Assembly: GCF_025263485.1 (NCBI RefSeq)
Contig: NZ_CP079863.1
Coordinates: forward strand, 868,001 to 932,000
Source: Mycobacterium sp. SMC-2
GTDB taxonomy: Bacteria > Actinomycetota > Actinomycetes > Mycobacteriales > Mycobacteriaceae
DNA length: 64,000 nucleotides
Reading direction: 5' to 3'
The notes under the pieces are model-generated. The model was not told the DNA's origin. It searched no databases and saw nothing but the letters and a program-made list of their open reading frames with translations. This document shows, in pieces, positions 1-8,238 of this stretch. Numbering within the stretch: the stretch's first letter is position 1; each line of letters opens with the position of its first letter. The position numbers were made by a program, and so were the translations under genes.

Positions 1-195
1 ACGAAACAGTCCGGCGCAAAACGTGATGGCTGCATTGCGATGGCCATGGTCTAGACGAGATCCTTCCGTCAGCCGTTGGCCTGGACGCTATCAACTCGTC
101 CTAGTCCAGACAATAGCCCTTTGGCGCCGGTGACTGATCTTGACAGCGCTATCCAGGGATCGGAATAGTGTTCTCCGTAAGGCAGAACGCGATAT

Positions 196-209
196 TTTGT
201 CCGGACAAA
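196..209. promoter_or_regulatory. 14-bp perfect palindrome, candidate operator of the catabolic operon
   Basis: TTTGTCCGGACAAA reads the same on both strands. It lies 49 bp upstream of the first gene of the operon. The surrounding 258 bases hold no ORF I can support. A palindrome this size fits a dimeric repressor, but no regulator gene is visible in the window beside it, so the assignment is inferred from position only. Confidence 0.45.
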
Positions 210-258
210 CGGAGCAAATAATCCCGCTGCGGGCGCCGGCAGCAGGGGAAAGCAGGTC

Positions 259-1104
259 ATGGACGATCTCCTCGGGTTCGACGGTCGCGTCGTGGTGGTC
301 TCCGGTGCCGGTGGAGGCGGCATCGGCACGACAATCACGGCCATGACCGCACGGGCGGGGGCTACCGTGATCGCCGTGAGCCGGTCCAAGGAGAACCTCG
401 ACGAGCACGTCGCCCCGCTGGCGCAACAGGGTCTCGCTGTGGTGCCGGTGGCGGCTGATGCATCGACCGACGAGGGCATCGCCGCGGTCATGGATCGCGC
501 ACGGCGCGCCGACGGTCGGTTGTACGGGCTCGTCAACGTGGCCGGCGGCGCCGAGCCCGCAACGTGGATGCCGTCGACCCGGGTCACGCGCAGCGACTGG
601 CGCAAGATCTTCGCCGACAATCTCGAAACCGCGTTCTTCATGAGCCAGGCCGTGGCCGCCGAACTCGTCGCGCAGCAGCGGCCCGGGTCGATCGTGTCAA
701 TCTCCTCGATCAGCGGCATGAACACCGCGCCGTTTCACATCGCCTACGGGACGGCCAAGGCCGCGATCACCGCGATGACCCGCACCATGGCACTCGAGCT
801 GGCGCTGGCCGGAATTCGGGTCAACGCCGTCGCGCCGGGTGTCACCGAGACCGCCGCCTCGCGCACCTACGTTGACGAGGATCCGGGCCGGGACCGGCAG
901 GCGATCGCGATGGGCCGGCGCGGCCGGCCCGAAGAGCAGGCCGGCGCAATCCTCTTCCTGCTCTCGGACCTGTCGAGCTACATCACCGGCCAGACGTTGC
1001 TGGTCGACGGCGGGCTCGATCTCAAGTGGAGCCATCTCGGCGCCGACAACACGTCGCTGTTCCTCAAGGACGAGTCCTTCCGCGCGGCTATCAGGAGGAT
1101 GTGA
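259..1104 (+). CDS. SDR family oxidoreductase
   Basis: This 281-residue protein is a classical short-chain dehydrogenase/reductase, expected to interconvert an alcohol and a ketone with NAD(P). A glycine-rich cofactor loop (SGAGGGGIG, residues 15-23) replaces the usual TGxxxGIG. Ser149/Ser150, Tyr163 and Lys167 form the catalytic set, and the C-terminal 'TGQTLLVDGG' segment is typical of FabG-like members. It is the first gene of a tightly packed operon: its TGA overlaps by one base the ATG of the Rieske oxygenase. The ATG at 259 is chosen because the Rossmann strand follows directly; the Shine-Dalgarno is weak. The substrate is unknown; context suggests a hydroxylated intermediate of the same pathway. 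Confidence 0.88.
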   Translation: MDDLLGFDGRVVVVSGAGGGGIGTTITAMTARAGATVIAVSRSKENLDEHVAPLAQQGLAVVPVAADASTDEGIAAVMDRARRADGRLYGLVNVAGGAEPATWMPSTRVTRSDWRKIFADNLETAFFMSQAVAAELVAQQRPGSIVSISSISGMNTAPFHIAYGTAKAAITAMTRTMALELALAGIRVNAVAPGVTETAASRTYVDEDPGRDRQAIAMGRRGRPEEQAGAILFLLSDLSSYITGQTLLVDGGLDLKWSHLGADNTSLFLKDESFRAAIRRM

Positions 1105-2504
1105 TGCCCGACCTAGCCAAAGACGTGAATCCGGTTGCCGCCGAGGAACTGTCGAAACCGATGACAATCGGAGTCGATGCGTACGTCAGCGAGGCTTACG
1201 CCCGCGCCGAGCGCGACAAGTTGTGGCGGAAAGTCTGGCAACAGGTAGGTCGCGTCGAGGAACTGCCCGACGTGGGCAGTTACTTGACCTACGACATCCT
1301 CGACGACTCGATCATCGTGGTGCGCACCGGCGAGGACGAGTTCAAGGCCCACCACAACGTGTGCATGCACCGCGGCCGCCGGCTGATCGACACACCCGAG
1401 GGCGCGAAGAACGCCTGCGGACGCGCCCGTAAATCGTTCGTCTGCGGATTCCATGGCTGGACTTACGGTTTGGACGGGTCGTGCACCCACATCCGCGAGC
1501 AACAAGACTGGCAGGGCGCGCTTACCCCCGCCAACACCCACCTCCGCCCGGTCAGAGTCGACACCTGGGGCGGCTGGCTGTGGATCAACATGGACCCCGA
1601 CTGCGAGCCGTTGGCCGACTACCTGTTCCCCGCCGCGAAGATCCTCGACCCGTTCGGCCTGGAGAACATGCGCTACAAGTGGCGCAAGTGGCTGCACTTC
1701 GACTGCAACTGGAAAGTCGCGCTGGAGGCCTTCAACGAGACCTACCACGTCTACACGACCCATCCGGAGTTCAACAAGTTCGGCGAGTTCAAGGGCTGGG
1801 CCAAGGTGCACGGCAAGCACAGCAACATCGGCTATGACGCGCCCGACGATCTCGCGGCGACCAAGTCCAAGATCCGCCTGGGAACCGGCGCCGATCCCCG
1901 GGTGTCGACCGCCCAGATGCAGGTCTACACGATGGAGGAGACCAACACCTCCACCACCGAGACGCTGGTGAACGCCGCCAAGCGATTGGTCGACGAACTG
2001 CCCGAGGGGACACCGGCCGACAAGGTTCTCGAGCACTGGCTGGCGTCCGCACGCCGCGACGACGAGGCTCGCGGCGTGATCTGGCCGACGATCCCGCCCG
2101 ACATCCTCGGGCAGGCGGGCACCGCGTGGCAGATCTTCCCGAACTTCCAGATCGGTCAGGGCCTGACGGTTGCGCTGTGCTACAGCGCGCGCCCAGACCC
2201 CAGCTACAACCCGGACAAATGCATCTTCGAGGTGTCCGTGTTCGAGCTATTCCCGAAAGGTCAAGAGCCCCAGACGGAGTGGGAACATACACCGGCCGGC
2301 GATCCCAGGTGGCTCTCGGTGCTGCCGCAGGACTTCTCCAACATGGCCGCCGTGCAGCAGGGCATGAAATCCCTCGGCTTCCCCGGAACCAAGCCCAACC
2401 CGTACCGGGAACGCAGCACCGTCAACCTGCACTACCAATTGGCGAAGTACATGGGCACCGGTGAGCCCCAGGAGATCTCAGGTGAGGAGCACCCACTGGC
2501 ATGA
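1104..2504 (+). CDS. Rieske non-heme iron oxygenase, alpha (catalytic) subunit
   Basis: This 466-residue protein is a ring-hydroxylating-type oxygenase subunit. The Rieske [2Fe-2S] ligands are visible as Cys87-x-His89 and Cys114-x2-His117. The 24 residues between the pairs are more than the commonly seen 16-18, owing to a charged insert near residues 98-110. The mononuclear iron site follows as His215 and His220 in a D/N-x2-H-x4-H context. The ATG at 1104 has AGGAGG at 1093-1098; a longer frame back to 1026 runs inside the preceding gene and is not used. No ferredoxin, reductase or beta subunit is nearby, so electrons must come from elsewhere. The family hydroxylates aromatic or alicyclic rings; the substrate here is unknown. 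Confidence 0.9.
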   Translation: MPDLAKDVNPVAAEELSKPMTIGVDAYVSEAYARAERDKLWRKVWQQVGRVEELPDVGSYLTYDILDDSIIVVRTGEDEFKAHHNVCMHRGRRLIDTPEGAKNACGRARKSFVCGFHGWTYGLDGSCTHIREQQDWQGALTPANTHLRPVRVDTWGGWLWINMDPDCEPLADYLFPAAKILDPFGLENMRYKWRKWLHFDCNWKVALEAFNETYHVYTTHPEFNKFGEFKGWAKVHGKHSNIGYDAPDDLAATKSKIRLGTGADPRVSTAQMQVYTMEETNTSTTETLVNAAKRLVDELPEGTPADKVLEHWLASARRDDEARGVIWPTIPPDILGQAGTAWQIFPNFQIGQGLTVALCYSARPDPSYNPDKCIFEVSVFELFPKGQEPQTEWEHTPAGDPRWLSVLPQDFSNMAAVQQGMKSLGFPGTKPNPYRERSTVNLHYQLAKYMGTGEPQEISGEEHPLA

Positions 2505-4360
2505 CCTCCGACATGAAAAAGTACCAAGACAATTGCGGGCCAACGCAGACGCCCGTCGACATCGACATTGACGCGCTGCGAGAGAAATATCGGCAGGAGC
2601 GCGAGAAACGGCTGCGCAAGGAAGGTTCTAAGCAGTACATCGAATTGGAAGACGACTTCGCCGGTTACTACGAGGTCGATCCCTACACGCCGACGACACC
2701 GCGCGAGCCGATTTCAGAGGATATCGACGTCGCGGTCCTCGGCGGCGGTTTCGGCGGCCTGCTGTCAGCGGCCTACCTGAAGAAGGCGGGAGTTGACGAC
2801 GTACGGATCATCGAACTCGGCGGTGACTTCGGCGGCGTCTGGTACTGGAATCGCTATCCCGGGATCCAGTGCGACAACGAATCCTACTGCTACATACCGC
2901 TACTGGAAGAACTCGACTTCATGCCGTCGAAGAAATTCGCGGACGGCGCCGAGATTTTTCAGCATTGCCGAAACATCGGAAAGCACTTCGGGCTTTACGA
3001 TTCGGCGATCTTCTCCACCCAGGTCCGCCACCTGCGCTGGGACGAGGAGATCAAGCGGTGGAGGATCAGCACCAACCGCGACGACGATATCCGCGCCCGA
3101 TTCGTGGTGCTGGCGTCGGGCCCGTTCCACAGGCCCAAGCTACCCGGCATTCCAGATATCAAGGCGTTCAAGGGGCACAGCTTCCACTCGTCGCGGTGGG
3201 ACTACGGCTACACCGGCGGCGACTCCACCGGAGGACTGGACAAGCTGGCCGACAAGCGGGTGGCCGTGGTCGGTACCGGCGCCACCGGGATCCAGATCGT
3301 GCCGTTCCTCGCCCGCTACGCCAAGCACCTGTACGTGTTCCAGCGCACCCCGTCCACTGTCGACCAGCGCAACAACGCACCCACCGATCCCGAGTGGGTC
3401 AAGACGCTGCAGCCGGGTTGGCAACGGGAGCGGCAGCGCAACTTCCATGCGTGGACGTTCGAGGGCATGGCGCTGGGCCAGCCGGACCTGGTGTGCGACT
3501 TCTGGACTGAGCTCGGCCGCAACACCGCGGCCCGGGTACTCGCGCTGGACGACCCCGCGTCCCTGACCCCCGAGCAGTTCATGGCGATCCGGGAAGAGGA
3601 GGACTACAAGATCATGGAGCGGCTGCGACGCCGCATCGATGACATCGTGGCGGACGGGGCAACGGCCGAGGCGCTCAAGCCCTACTATCGGTTTCTGTGC
3701 AAGCGGCCCTGCTCCAACGACGATTATCTGGCCACGTTCAACCGCCCGAACGTCACGCTGGTCGACGTGTCGTCGAGCAAAGGCGTCGAGCGGGCTACCG
3801 AAAAAGGGCTTCTGGCCAACGGCGTCGAATACGAACTCGACTGCATCATCTACGCGAGTGGCTTCGAGATCACCACCGAGATCAGTCGCCGCTACTCGAT
3901 CGAGACGATCGAGGGACGCGACGGGCTGTCGCTGTTCGACTATTGGCGCGACGGCTACAAGACGTTGCACGGCATGACCAGCCGCGGTTTTCCGAACCAG
4001 TTCTATACCGGCTTCACTCAGGTCGGCATCTCTGCCAACATCGCCGCCAACTACGAGCTGCAGGGCGAGCACATCGCCTACATCATCGCCGAAGCGCTGG
4101 CGCGGGGCGCGACCACCGTGGAGCCGTGCCAAGAGGCCCAGGACGAGTGGTGCACGACCATCAGGGAAACGGCGGTCGACAACTCGGCGTTCGACGCGCA
4201 ATGCACGCCCGGCTACTACAACAACGAAGGCGGTGGTGGCGGAGAGGGAATCCGGTCGCACCTGGGTGAGCCCTACGGCCCGGGCTTCTACGCCTTTGAG
4301 GAGTTGCTGCGGGTGTGGCGTGACAAGGGCGAGCTGGACGGGTTGGTGCTGGGCGCTTGA
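2501..4360 (+). CDS. Flavin-containing monooxygenase, Baeyer-Villiger type
   Basis: This 619-residue FAD/NADPH monooxygenase probably inserts oxygen next to a ketone to give an ester or lactone. An N-terminal extension of about 75 residues precedes the FAD dinucleotide motif GGGFGG (81-86). The tryptophan-rich 'WYWNRYPG' block typical of Baeyer-Villiger enzymes follows. The fingerprint FKGxxxHxxxWD is near residues 222-235, and the second Rossmann motif GTGATG is near residue 258. Its start overlaps the Rieske stop by four bases, implying coupled translation. With two flanking dehydrogenases, a hydroxylation, oxidation to ketone and ring-expansion sequence is plausible. That order is inference. 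Confidence 0.88.
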   Translation: MTSDMKKYQDNCGPTQTPVDIDIDALREKYRQEREKRLRKEGSKQYIELEDDFAGYYEVDPYTPTTPREPISEDIDVAVLGGGFGGLLSAAYLKKAGVDDVRIIELGGDFGGVWYWNRYPGIQCDNESYCYIPLLEELDFMPSKKFADGAEIFQHCRNIGKHFGLYDSAIFSTQVRHLRWDEEIKRWRISTNRDDDIRARFVVLASGPFHRPKLPGIPDIKAFKGHSFHSSRWDYGYTGGDSTGGLDKLADKRVAVVGTGATGIQIVPFLARYAKHLYVFQRTPSTVDQRNNAPTDPEWVKTLQPGWQRERQRNFHAWTFEGMALGQPDLVCDFWTELGRNTAARVLALDDPASLTPEQFMAIREEEDYKIMERLRRRIDDIVADGATAEALKPYYRFLCKRPCSNDDYLATFNRPNVTLVDVSSSKGVERATEKGLLANGVEYELDCIIYASGFEITTEISRRYSIETIEGRDGLSLFDYWRDGYKTLHGMTSRGFPNQFYTGFTQVGISANIAANYELQGEHIAYIIAEALARGATTVEPCQEAQDEWCTTIRETAVDNSAFDAQCTPGYYNNEGGGGGEGIRSHLGEPYGPGFYAFEELLRVWRDKGELDGLVLGA

Positions 4361-5307
4361 GCGAAATCCTGGCGCCCCAACTGCGATTCGACGACCGCGT
4401 GGCCGTGGTGACCGGGGCCGGCCGGGGGCTGGGCCGCGCGTACGCGCACCTGCTCGCCTCCCGCGGGGCGAAGGTGGTCGTCAACGACGTCGGCGGCAGC
4501 CTCGACGGCGAAGGGGTCGACGCCGGTCCGGCCGAGCAGGTGGTCGGTGAGATCACCGCGGCCGGGGGAGAGGCCGTCGCGTGTGATGCGTCGGTGGCGA
4601 CCAGGGAAGGCGGCCAGGCGATCATCGCGACCGCGCTGGAGCGGTACGGCCGCATCGACATCCTGGTGCACAACGCCGGCAACGTTCGTCGGGGCTCGCT
4701 GAAGGACATGAGCTACGAAGACTTCGACGCGGTGCTCGACGTGCACCTGCGCGGCGCGTTCCACGTGCTGCGGCCCGCGTTTCCGATCATGTGCGACGCC
4801 GGCTACGGGCGCATCGTGCTCACCTCGTCGATCGGCGGCCTGTACGGGAACCATGGCGTGGCCAACTACGCCGCCGCCAAAGCCGGTGTGATCGGCTTGT
4901 CCAACGTCGCGGCGCTGGAAGGCGCCTCGGACGGTGTGCGGTGCAACGTCATCGTGCCGGCCGCGGTGACGCGAATGGCCGCCGGCATCGACACCTCCGC
5001 CTACCCGCCGATGGGCCCGGAGCTGGTCGCGCCCATGGTGGGCTGGCTCGCACACGAATCGTGTTGGGTCACCGGCGAACTGTTCATCGCGCTGGCGGGC
5101 CGCCTGGCACGGGCCGTCATCGCCGAGAGCCCTGGCGTGTGCCGCCCATCGTGGACCATCGAGGAGGTCGGCGAGCACCTCGACGCGATCCGCTACGTTG
5201 ACGCACCACTCGTCTTCCCGGCCGTCCCCGACGGCCACGCCCGACACATCGGCTACAGCTTCGAATTGGCGCGCCGCTCAACCGAGCAAGGAGCATTCCA
5301 TGGCTAG
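4357..5307 (+). CDS. SDR family oxidoreductase, MFE-2-like dehydrogenase domain
   Basis: This 316-residue short-chain dehydrogenase has TGAGRGLG at residues 19-26, a conserved NAG ('HNAGN'), catalytic Ser in 'LTSSIGG' and the YAAAK Tyr/Lys pair. The overall pattern (GRGLGRAYA, 'NVRRGSLKDM', 'GNHGVANYAAAKAG') resembles the hydroxyacyl-CoA dehydrogenase domain of multifunctional enzyme type 2, which would suit a CoA-thioester substrate. The reading frame opens with TTG at 4357, overlapping the previous stop as TTGA, and no clear Shine-Dalgarno is seen. No ATG or GTG precedes the Rossmann fold, so TTG is the best start. The 3' end overlaps the CoA-transferase gene by eight bases. Confidence 0.85.
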   Translation: MSEILAPQLRFDDRVAVVTGAGRGLGRAYAHLLASRGAKVVVNDVGGSLDGEGVDAGPAEQVVGEITAAGGEAVACDASVATREGGQAIIATALERYGRIDILVHNAGNVRRGSLKDMSYEDFDAVLDVHLRGAFHVLRPAFPIMCDAGYGRIVLTSSIGGLYGNHGVANYAAAKAGVIGLSNVAALEGASDGVRCNVIVPAAVTRMAAGIDTSAYPPMGPELVAPMVGWLAHESCWVTGELFIALAGRLARAVIAESPGVCRPSWTIEEVGEHLDAIRYVDAPLVFPAVPDGHARHIGYSFELARRSTEQGAFHG

Positions 5308-6514
5308 CCGGACGGGCCCGCTGGCCGGCGTGCGCGTGATCGATCTGACCGCCATGGTGATGGGACCTTACTGCACGCAGATCATGGCCGACATGGGCGC
5401 CGACGTGATCAAAGTCGAACCGCCACAGGGGGATAACACCCGGTACATCTCGGTGGGCCCGGCGCCGGGAATGAGCGGGGTGTTCGTCAACGTCAACCGT
5501 GGCAAGCGCAGCGTCGTGCTCGACCTGCAAGCCGAAGCCGGAACCCATGCGTTGCGCGCGCTCGTGGAGACCGCCGACGTCTTCATCCACTCGATGCGCG
5601 CCAAGGCGATTGCCAAGCTCGGCTTCAGCTACGACGACGTGGCCGCGATCAATCCCGCGATCGTCTACACCAATTGCTACGGGTACGGGCGACGCGGACC
5701 CGACCGCGACCGCCCGGCCTACGACGACACGATCCAGGCCGAATGCGGCCTGCCCGCGGTGCAACAGCAGTTGACCGGCGAGGCCGATTACGTCGGCACC
5801 ATCATGGCCGACAAAGTCGCTGGCCTGACGGCGCTGTACGCGACGACCATGGCGTTGTTTCACCGCGAGCGCACCGGCGAGGGGCAGGAAGTCGAGATCG
5901 CCATGTTCGAAACGATGGCCTCGTTCATGCTTGTCGAGCACGCCAACGGCGCGATGTTCGATCCTCCGCTGGGGCCGGCGGTGTATCCGCGCACCGTGGC
6001 GCCCAACCGCCGCCCATACCGCACCAGCGACGGCTACATTGCCGCGTTGATCTACAACGACAAGCACTGGAACGCATTCATCCAGGCCGTTCGGCCGCCG
6101 TGGGCCAGTGAGCTGTATTCGACGCTGGAACAGCGCGCACGCCAGATCGACACCGTCTACGGGCTGGTGGCCGAGACGATAAAGCAGCGGTCCACGGCGG
6201 AGTGGCTCGCGCTGTTCGGCCGGCTCGAGATACCGGCCGCGCCACTGAACACACCGACCGCGCTGTTCGACGACCCGCATCTCAACGCCGTCGGCATGTT
6301 CGAGACGGTGGAGACCGCGCACGGGCCGGTGCGCTTCCCGGGCGTACCCACGTGGTTCTCCCAGACACCCGGGCGAGTTGCGGGGCCTGCACCGGAGCTC
6401 GGCGCCCACACCGAAGAAGTACTCGCCGAAATTGGCGCGAGCAGACGCAAAGAACCCCGAAACGCCGTGCAGCGGGGTGATTTTGCGTCTGCTCGCGAAG
6501 GAAAGGAAGTGTGA
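5300..6514 (+). CDS. CaiB/BaiF family (class III) CoA transferase
   Basis: This 404-residue protein is a family III CoA transferase, which moves CoA between carboxylic acids. The N-terminus has the family pattern L-x-G-V-R-V-I-D-L, then 'MADMGADVIKVEPP' and an R(Y)-containing loop. The likely catalytic Asp lies in the 'YDD' segment after 'GYGRRGP'. The ATG at 5300 has AAGGAG at about 5289-5293; the longer frame from 5198 runs inside the preceding gene and is rejected. Its last codons form the ascending and descending arms of a strong hairpin (6436-6497). In the operon it would activate an acid before or after the ThDP enzyme. Donor and acceptor are unknown. Confidence 0.88.
   Translation: MASRTGPLAGVRVIDLTAMVMGPYCTQIMADMGADVIKVEPPQGDNTRYISVGPAPGMSGVFVNVNRGKRSVVLDLQAEAGTHALRALVETADVFIHSMRAKAIAKLGFSYDDVAAINPAIVYTNCYGYGRRGPDRDRPAYDDTIQAECGLPAVQQQLTGEADYVGTIMADKVAGLTALYATTMALFHRERTGEGQEVEIAMFETMASFMLVEHANGAMFDPPLGPAVYPRTVAPNRRPYRTSDGYIAALIYNDKHWNAFIQAVRPPWASELYSTLEQRARQIDTVYGLVAETIKQRSTAEWLALFGRLEIPAAPLNTPTALFDDPHLNAVGMFETVETAHGPVRFPGVPTWFSQTPGRVAGPAPELGAHTEEVLAEIGASRRKEPRNAVQRGDFASAREGKEV
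6436..6497 (+). terminator. Mycobacterial terminator-like hairpin inside the operon
   Basis: Arms 6436-6451 and 6482-6497 are perfect 16-base inverted repeats (CGCGAGCAGACGCAAA and its complement). They enclose 30 bases that include a smaller CCCCG/CGGGG hairpin. The sequence resembles what I recall of the TRIT family of M. tuberculosis Rho-independent terminators. It lies within the 3' end of the CoA-transferase gene and just before the ThDP-enzyme gene, so it could reduce expression of the last two genes. Confidence 0.6.
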
Positions 6515-6516
6515 CG

Positions 6517-8223
6517 ATGGGTGTGCCTGTTTATAAGAGGATCCTCGACCTGTTCGAGGCCGAGGGCGTCAATACCCTGTTCGGTATTCCGGACCCGAAC
6601 TTCGTGCACATGTTCGCAGAGGCCGACGCTCGCGGGTGGTCGGTGGTCGCACCGCATCACGAACTGAGCGCGGGATTCATGGCCGAGGCGGCGTCGCGTA
6701 TGACGGGTAAGCCCGGCCTGTGCATCGGCACGCTCGGCCCCGGCGTGGCCAACATCTCCGGCGCGATGATGTGTGCACTCGTCGAGAACTCACCGGTGAT
6801 CTTCCTCGGGGGCCAGCGCGCCCGCATCACCGAGCGCCGGGTCCGGCGCGGACGCATCCAATTCATCCAGCAGGAGGGCCTTTTCACGCCGTCGGTCAAG
6901 TACAGCAGCTCGATCGAGTACGCCGACCAGACCGATGAGATCATCCACGAGGCGATCCGCCGTGCCATGTCGGGCACACCCGGCCCGGCCTACATCGAGT
7001 ACCCGTCGCACGTCATCCTCTCCGAGCTCGACGTGGCGGACCCGCTGCCGCCCGAACGGTACCGGCTGGTCAACCAGACCGCGGGCGAGCGCGAGGTCAC
7101 CGAAGCGGCGAAGTTGATCCGGGCGGCCCAGAGCCCGATCCTGTTGGTCGGACACGGGGTCCACACGTCGCGCACCGGTGCGGCGGTCCGGGAACTGGCC
7201 GAGCTCATGGCTTGCCCCGTGATCCAGACCTCCGGCGGCACGTCGTTCATCGAAGGCCTCGAGGACCGCACCTTCGCCTACGGATTCTCGCCGGCGGCCG
7301 TCGAGGCCGTGGTGAAGTCCGATCTGTGCGTCGCGCTTGGCACGGAGCTCGGCGAACCGAGCCACTACGGCAGGACCCGCCACTGGGCGGAAAACGACGC
7401 GAAGCGCAAATGGGTTCTGGTCGAACAGGATCCGGCCGCCATCGGCGTCAACCGCCCCATCGACGTCCCCCTGGTCGGTGACCTTCGCGGTGTGGTGCCC
7501 CAGCTGGTGGAAGCGCTCCGTGACAGTCCGAGGAAGCCATCAGTCGATCTCGACCGCTGGATCTCCGAGGACGCCGCGGAGCTGGCGCAGCTCGCGGAGA
7601 ACGCGCCGACGGGGCGGACGCCGGTCCACCCGGCGCGGTTCGTCGTCGAGGCCACTCGAGCCTTCCCGAAGGATGGCATCTTGGTCCGCGACGGCGGCGC
7701 GACGGTCATCTTCCAATGGACCTACTCGCAGGCCAAACCGCGTGACGTCATCTGGAACCAGAACTTCGGCCATCTCGGCACCGGCCTGCCGTACGCCGTC
7801 GGAGCGTCGGTCGCCGAGGGCCGTAAGCGTCCGGTGATGCTGCTGACCAGCGACTCGGCGTTCCTGTTCCACGTCGCCGAGTTGGAAACCGCTGCCCGGC
7901 TGAACCTTCCGCTGGTATGCGTGGTGGGCGTCGACCACCAGTGGGGCCTCGAGGTGGGCGTCTACAAGCGCACCTTCCCCCAGCCGTCCCCGCAGCCCGG
8001 CGTGCACTGGAGCAAGGACGTCCGCCTCGACAAGGTCGCCGAGGGCTTTGGCTGCCACGGCGAGTACGTCGAAAAGGAGGACGAGATCGGCCCGGCGATC
8101 CAGCGGGCCTACGCGAGCGGCAAGACCGCCGTCGTGCACGTCTGCATCGATCCGAAGGCCAATTCCGAAGAGATGCCCAAGTACGACGAATTCCGCACTT
8201 GGTACGCCGAAGGCACCCAGTAA
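6517..8223 (+). CDS. Thiamine diphosphate-dependent enzyme, acetolactate synthase/decarboxylase-like
   Basis: This 568-residue protein has the three-domain ThDP decarboxylase/synthase layout: an N-terminal PYR domain with catalytic Glu49 ('HHELSAGF'), a central Rossmann-like domain and a C-terminal PP domain. The metal-diphosphate motif normally read as GDG...NN is divergent, appearing as 'TSDSAF' and later 'VGVDHQWG'. Substrates such as 2-oxoacids or 2-hydroxyacyl-CoA are possible, giving an aldehyde for the next gene product. ATG 6517 is preferred over GTG 6511, because GAAAGGAAG at 6501-6509 gives normal spacing only to the ATG. The 13 bases before the aldehyde dehydrogenase gene hold only its ribosome-binding site. 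Confidence 0.85.
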   Translation: MGVPVYKRILDLFEAEGVNTLFGIPDPNFVHMFAEADARGWSVVAPHHELSAGFMAEAASRMTGKPGLCIGTLGPGVANISGAMMCALVENSPVIFLGGQRARITERRVRRGRIQFIQQEGLFTPSVKYSSSIEYADQTDEIIHEAIRRAMSGTPGPAYIEYPSHVILSELDVADPLPPERYRLVNQTAGEREVTEAAKLIRAAQSPILLVGHGVHTSRTGAAVRELAELMACPVIQTSGGTSFIEGLEDRTFAYGFSPAAVEAVVKSDLCVALGTELGEPSHYGRTRHWAENDAKRKWVLVEQDPAAIGVNRPIDVPLVGDLRGVVPQLVEALRDSPRKPSVDLDRWISEDAAELAQLAENAPTGRTPVHPARFVVEATRAFPKDGILVRDGGATVIFQWTYSQAKPRDVIWNQNFGHLGTGLPYAVGASVAEGRKRPVMLLTSDSAFLFHVAELETAARLNLPLVCVVGVDHQWGLEVGVYKRTFPQPSPQPGVHWSKDVRLDKVAEGFGCHGEYVEKEDEIGPAIQRAYASGKTAVVHVCIDPKANSEEMPKYDEFRTWYAEGTQ

Positions 8224-8238
8224 GAGAAGGATGATGTG

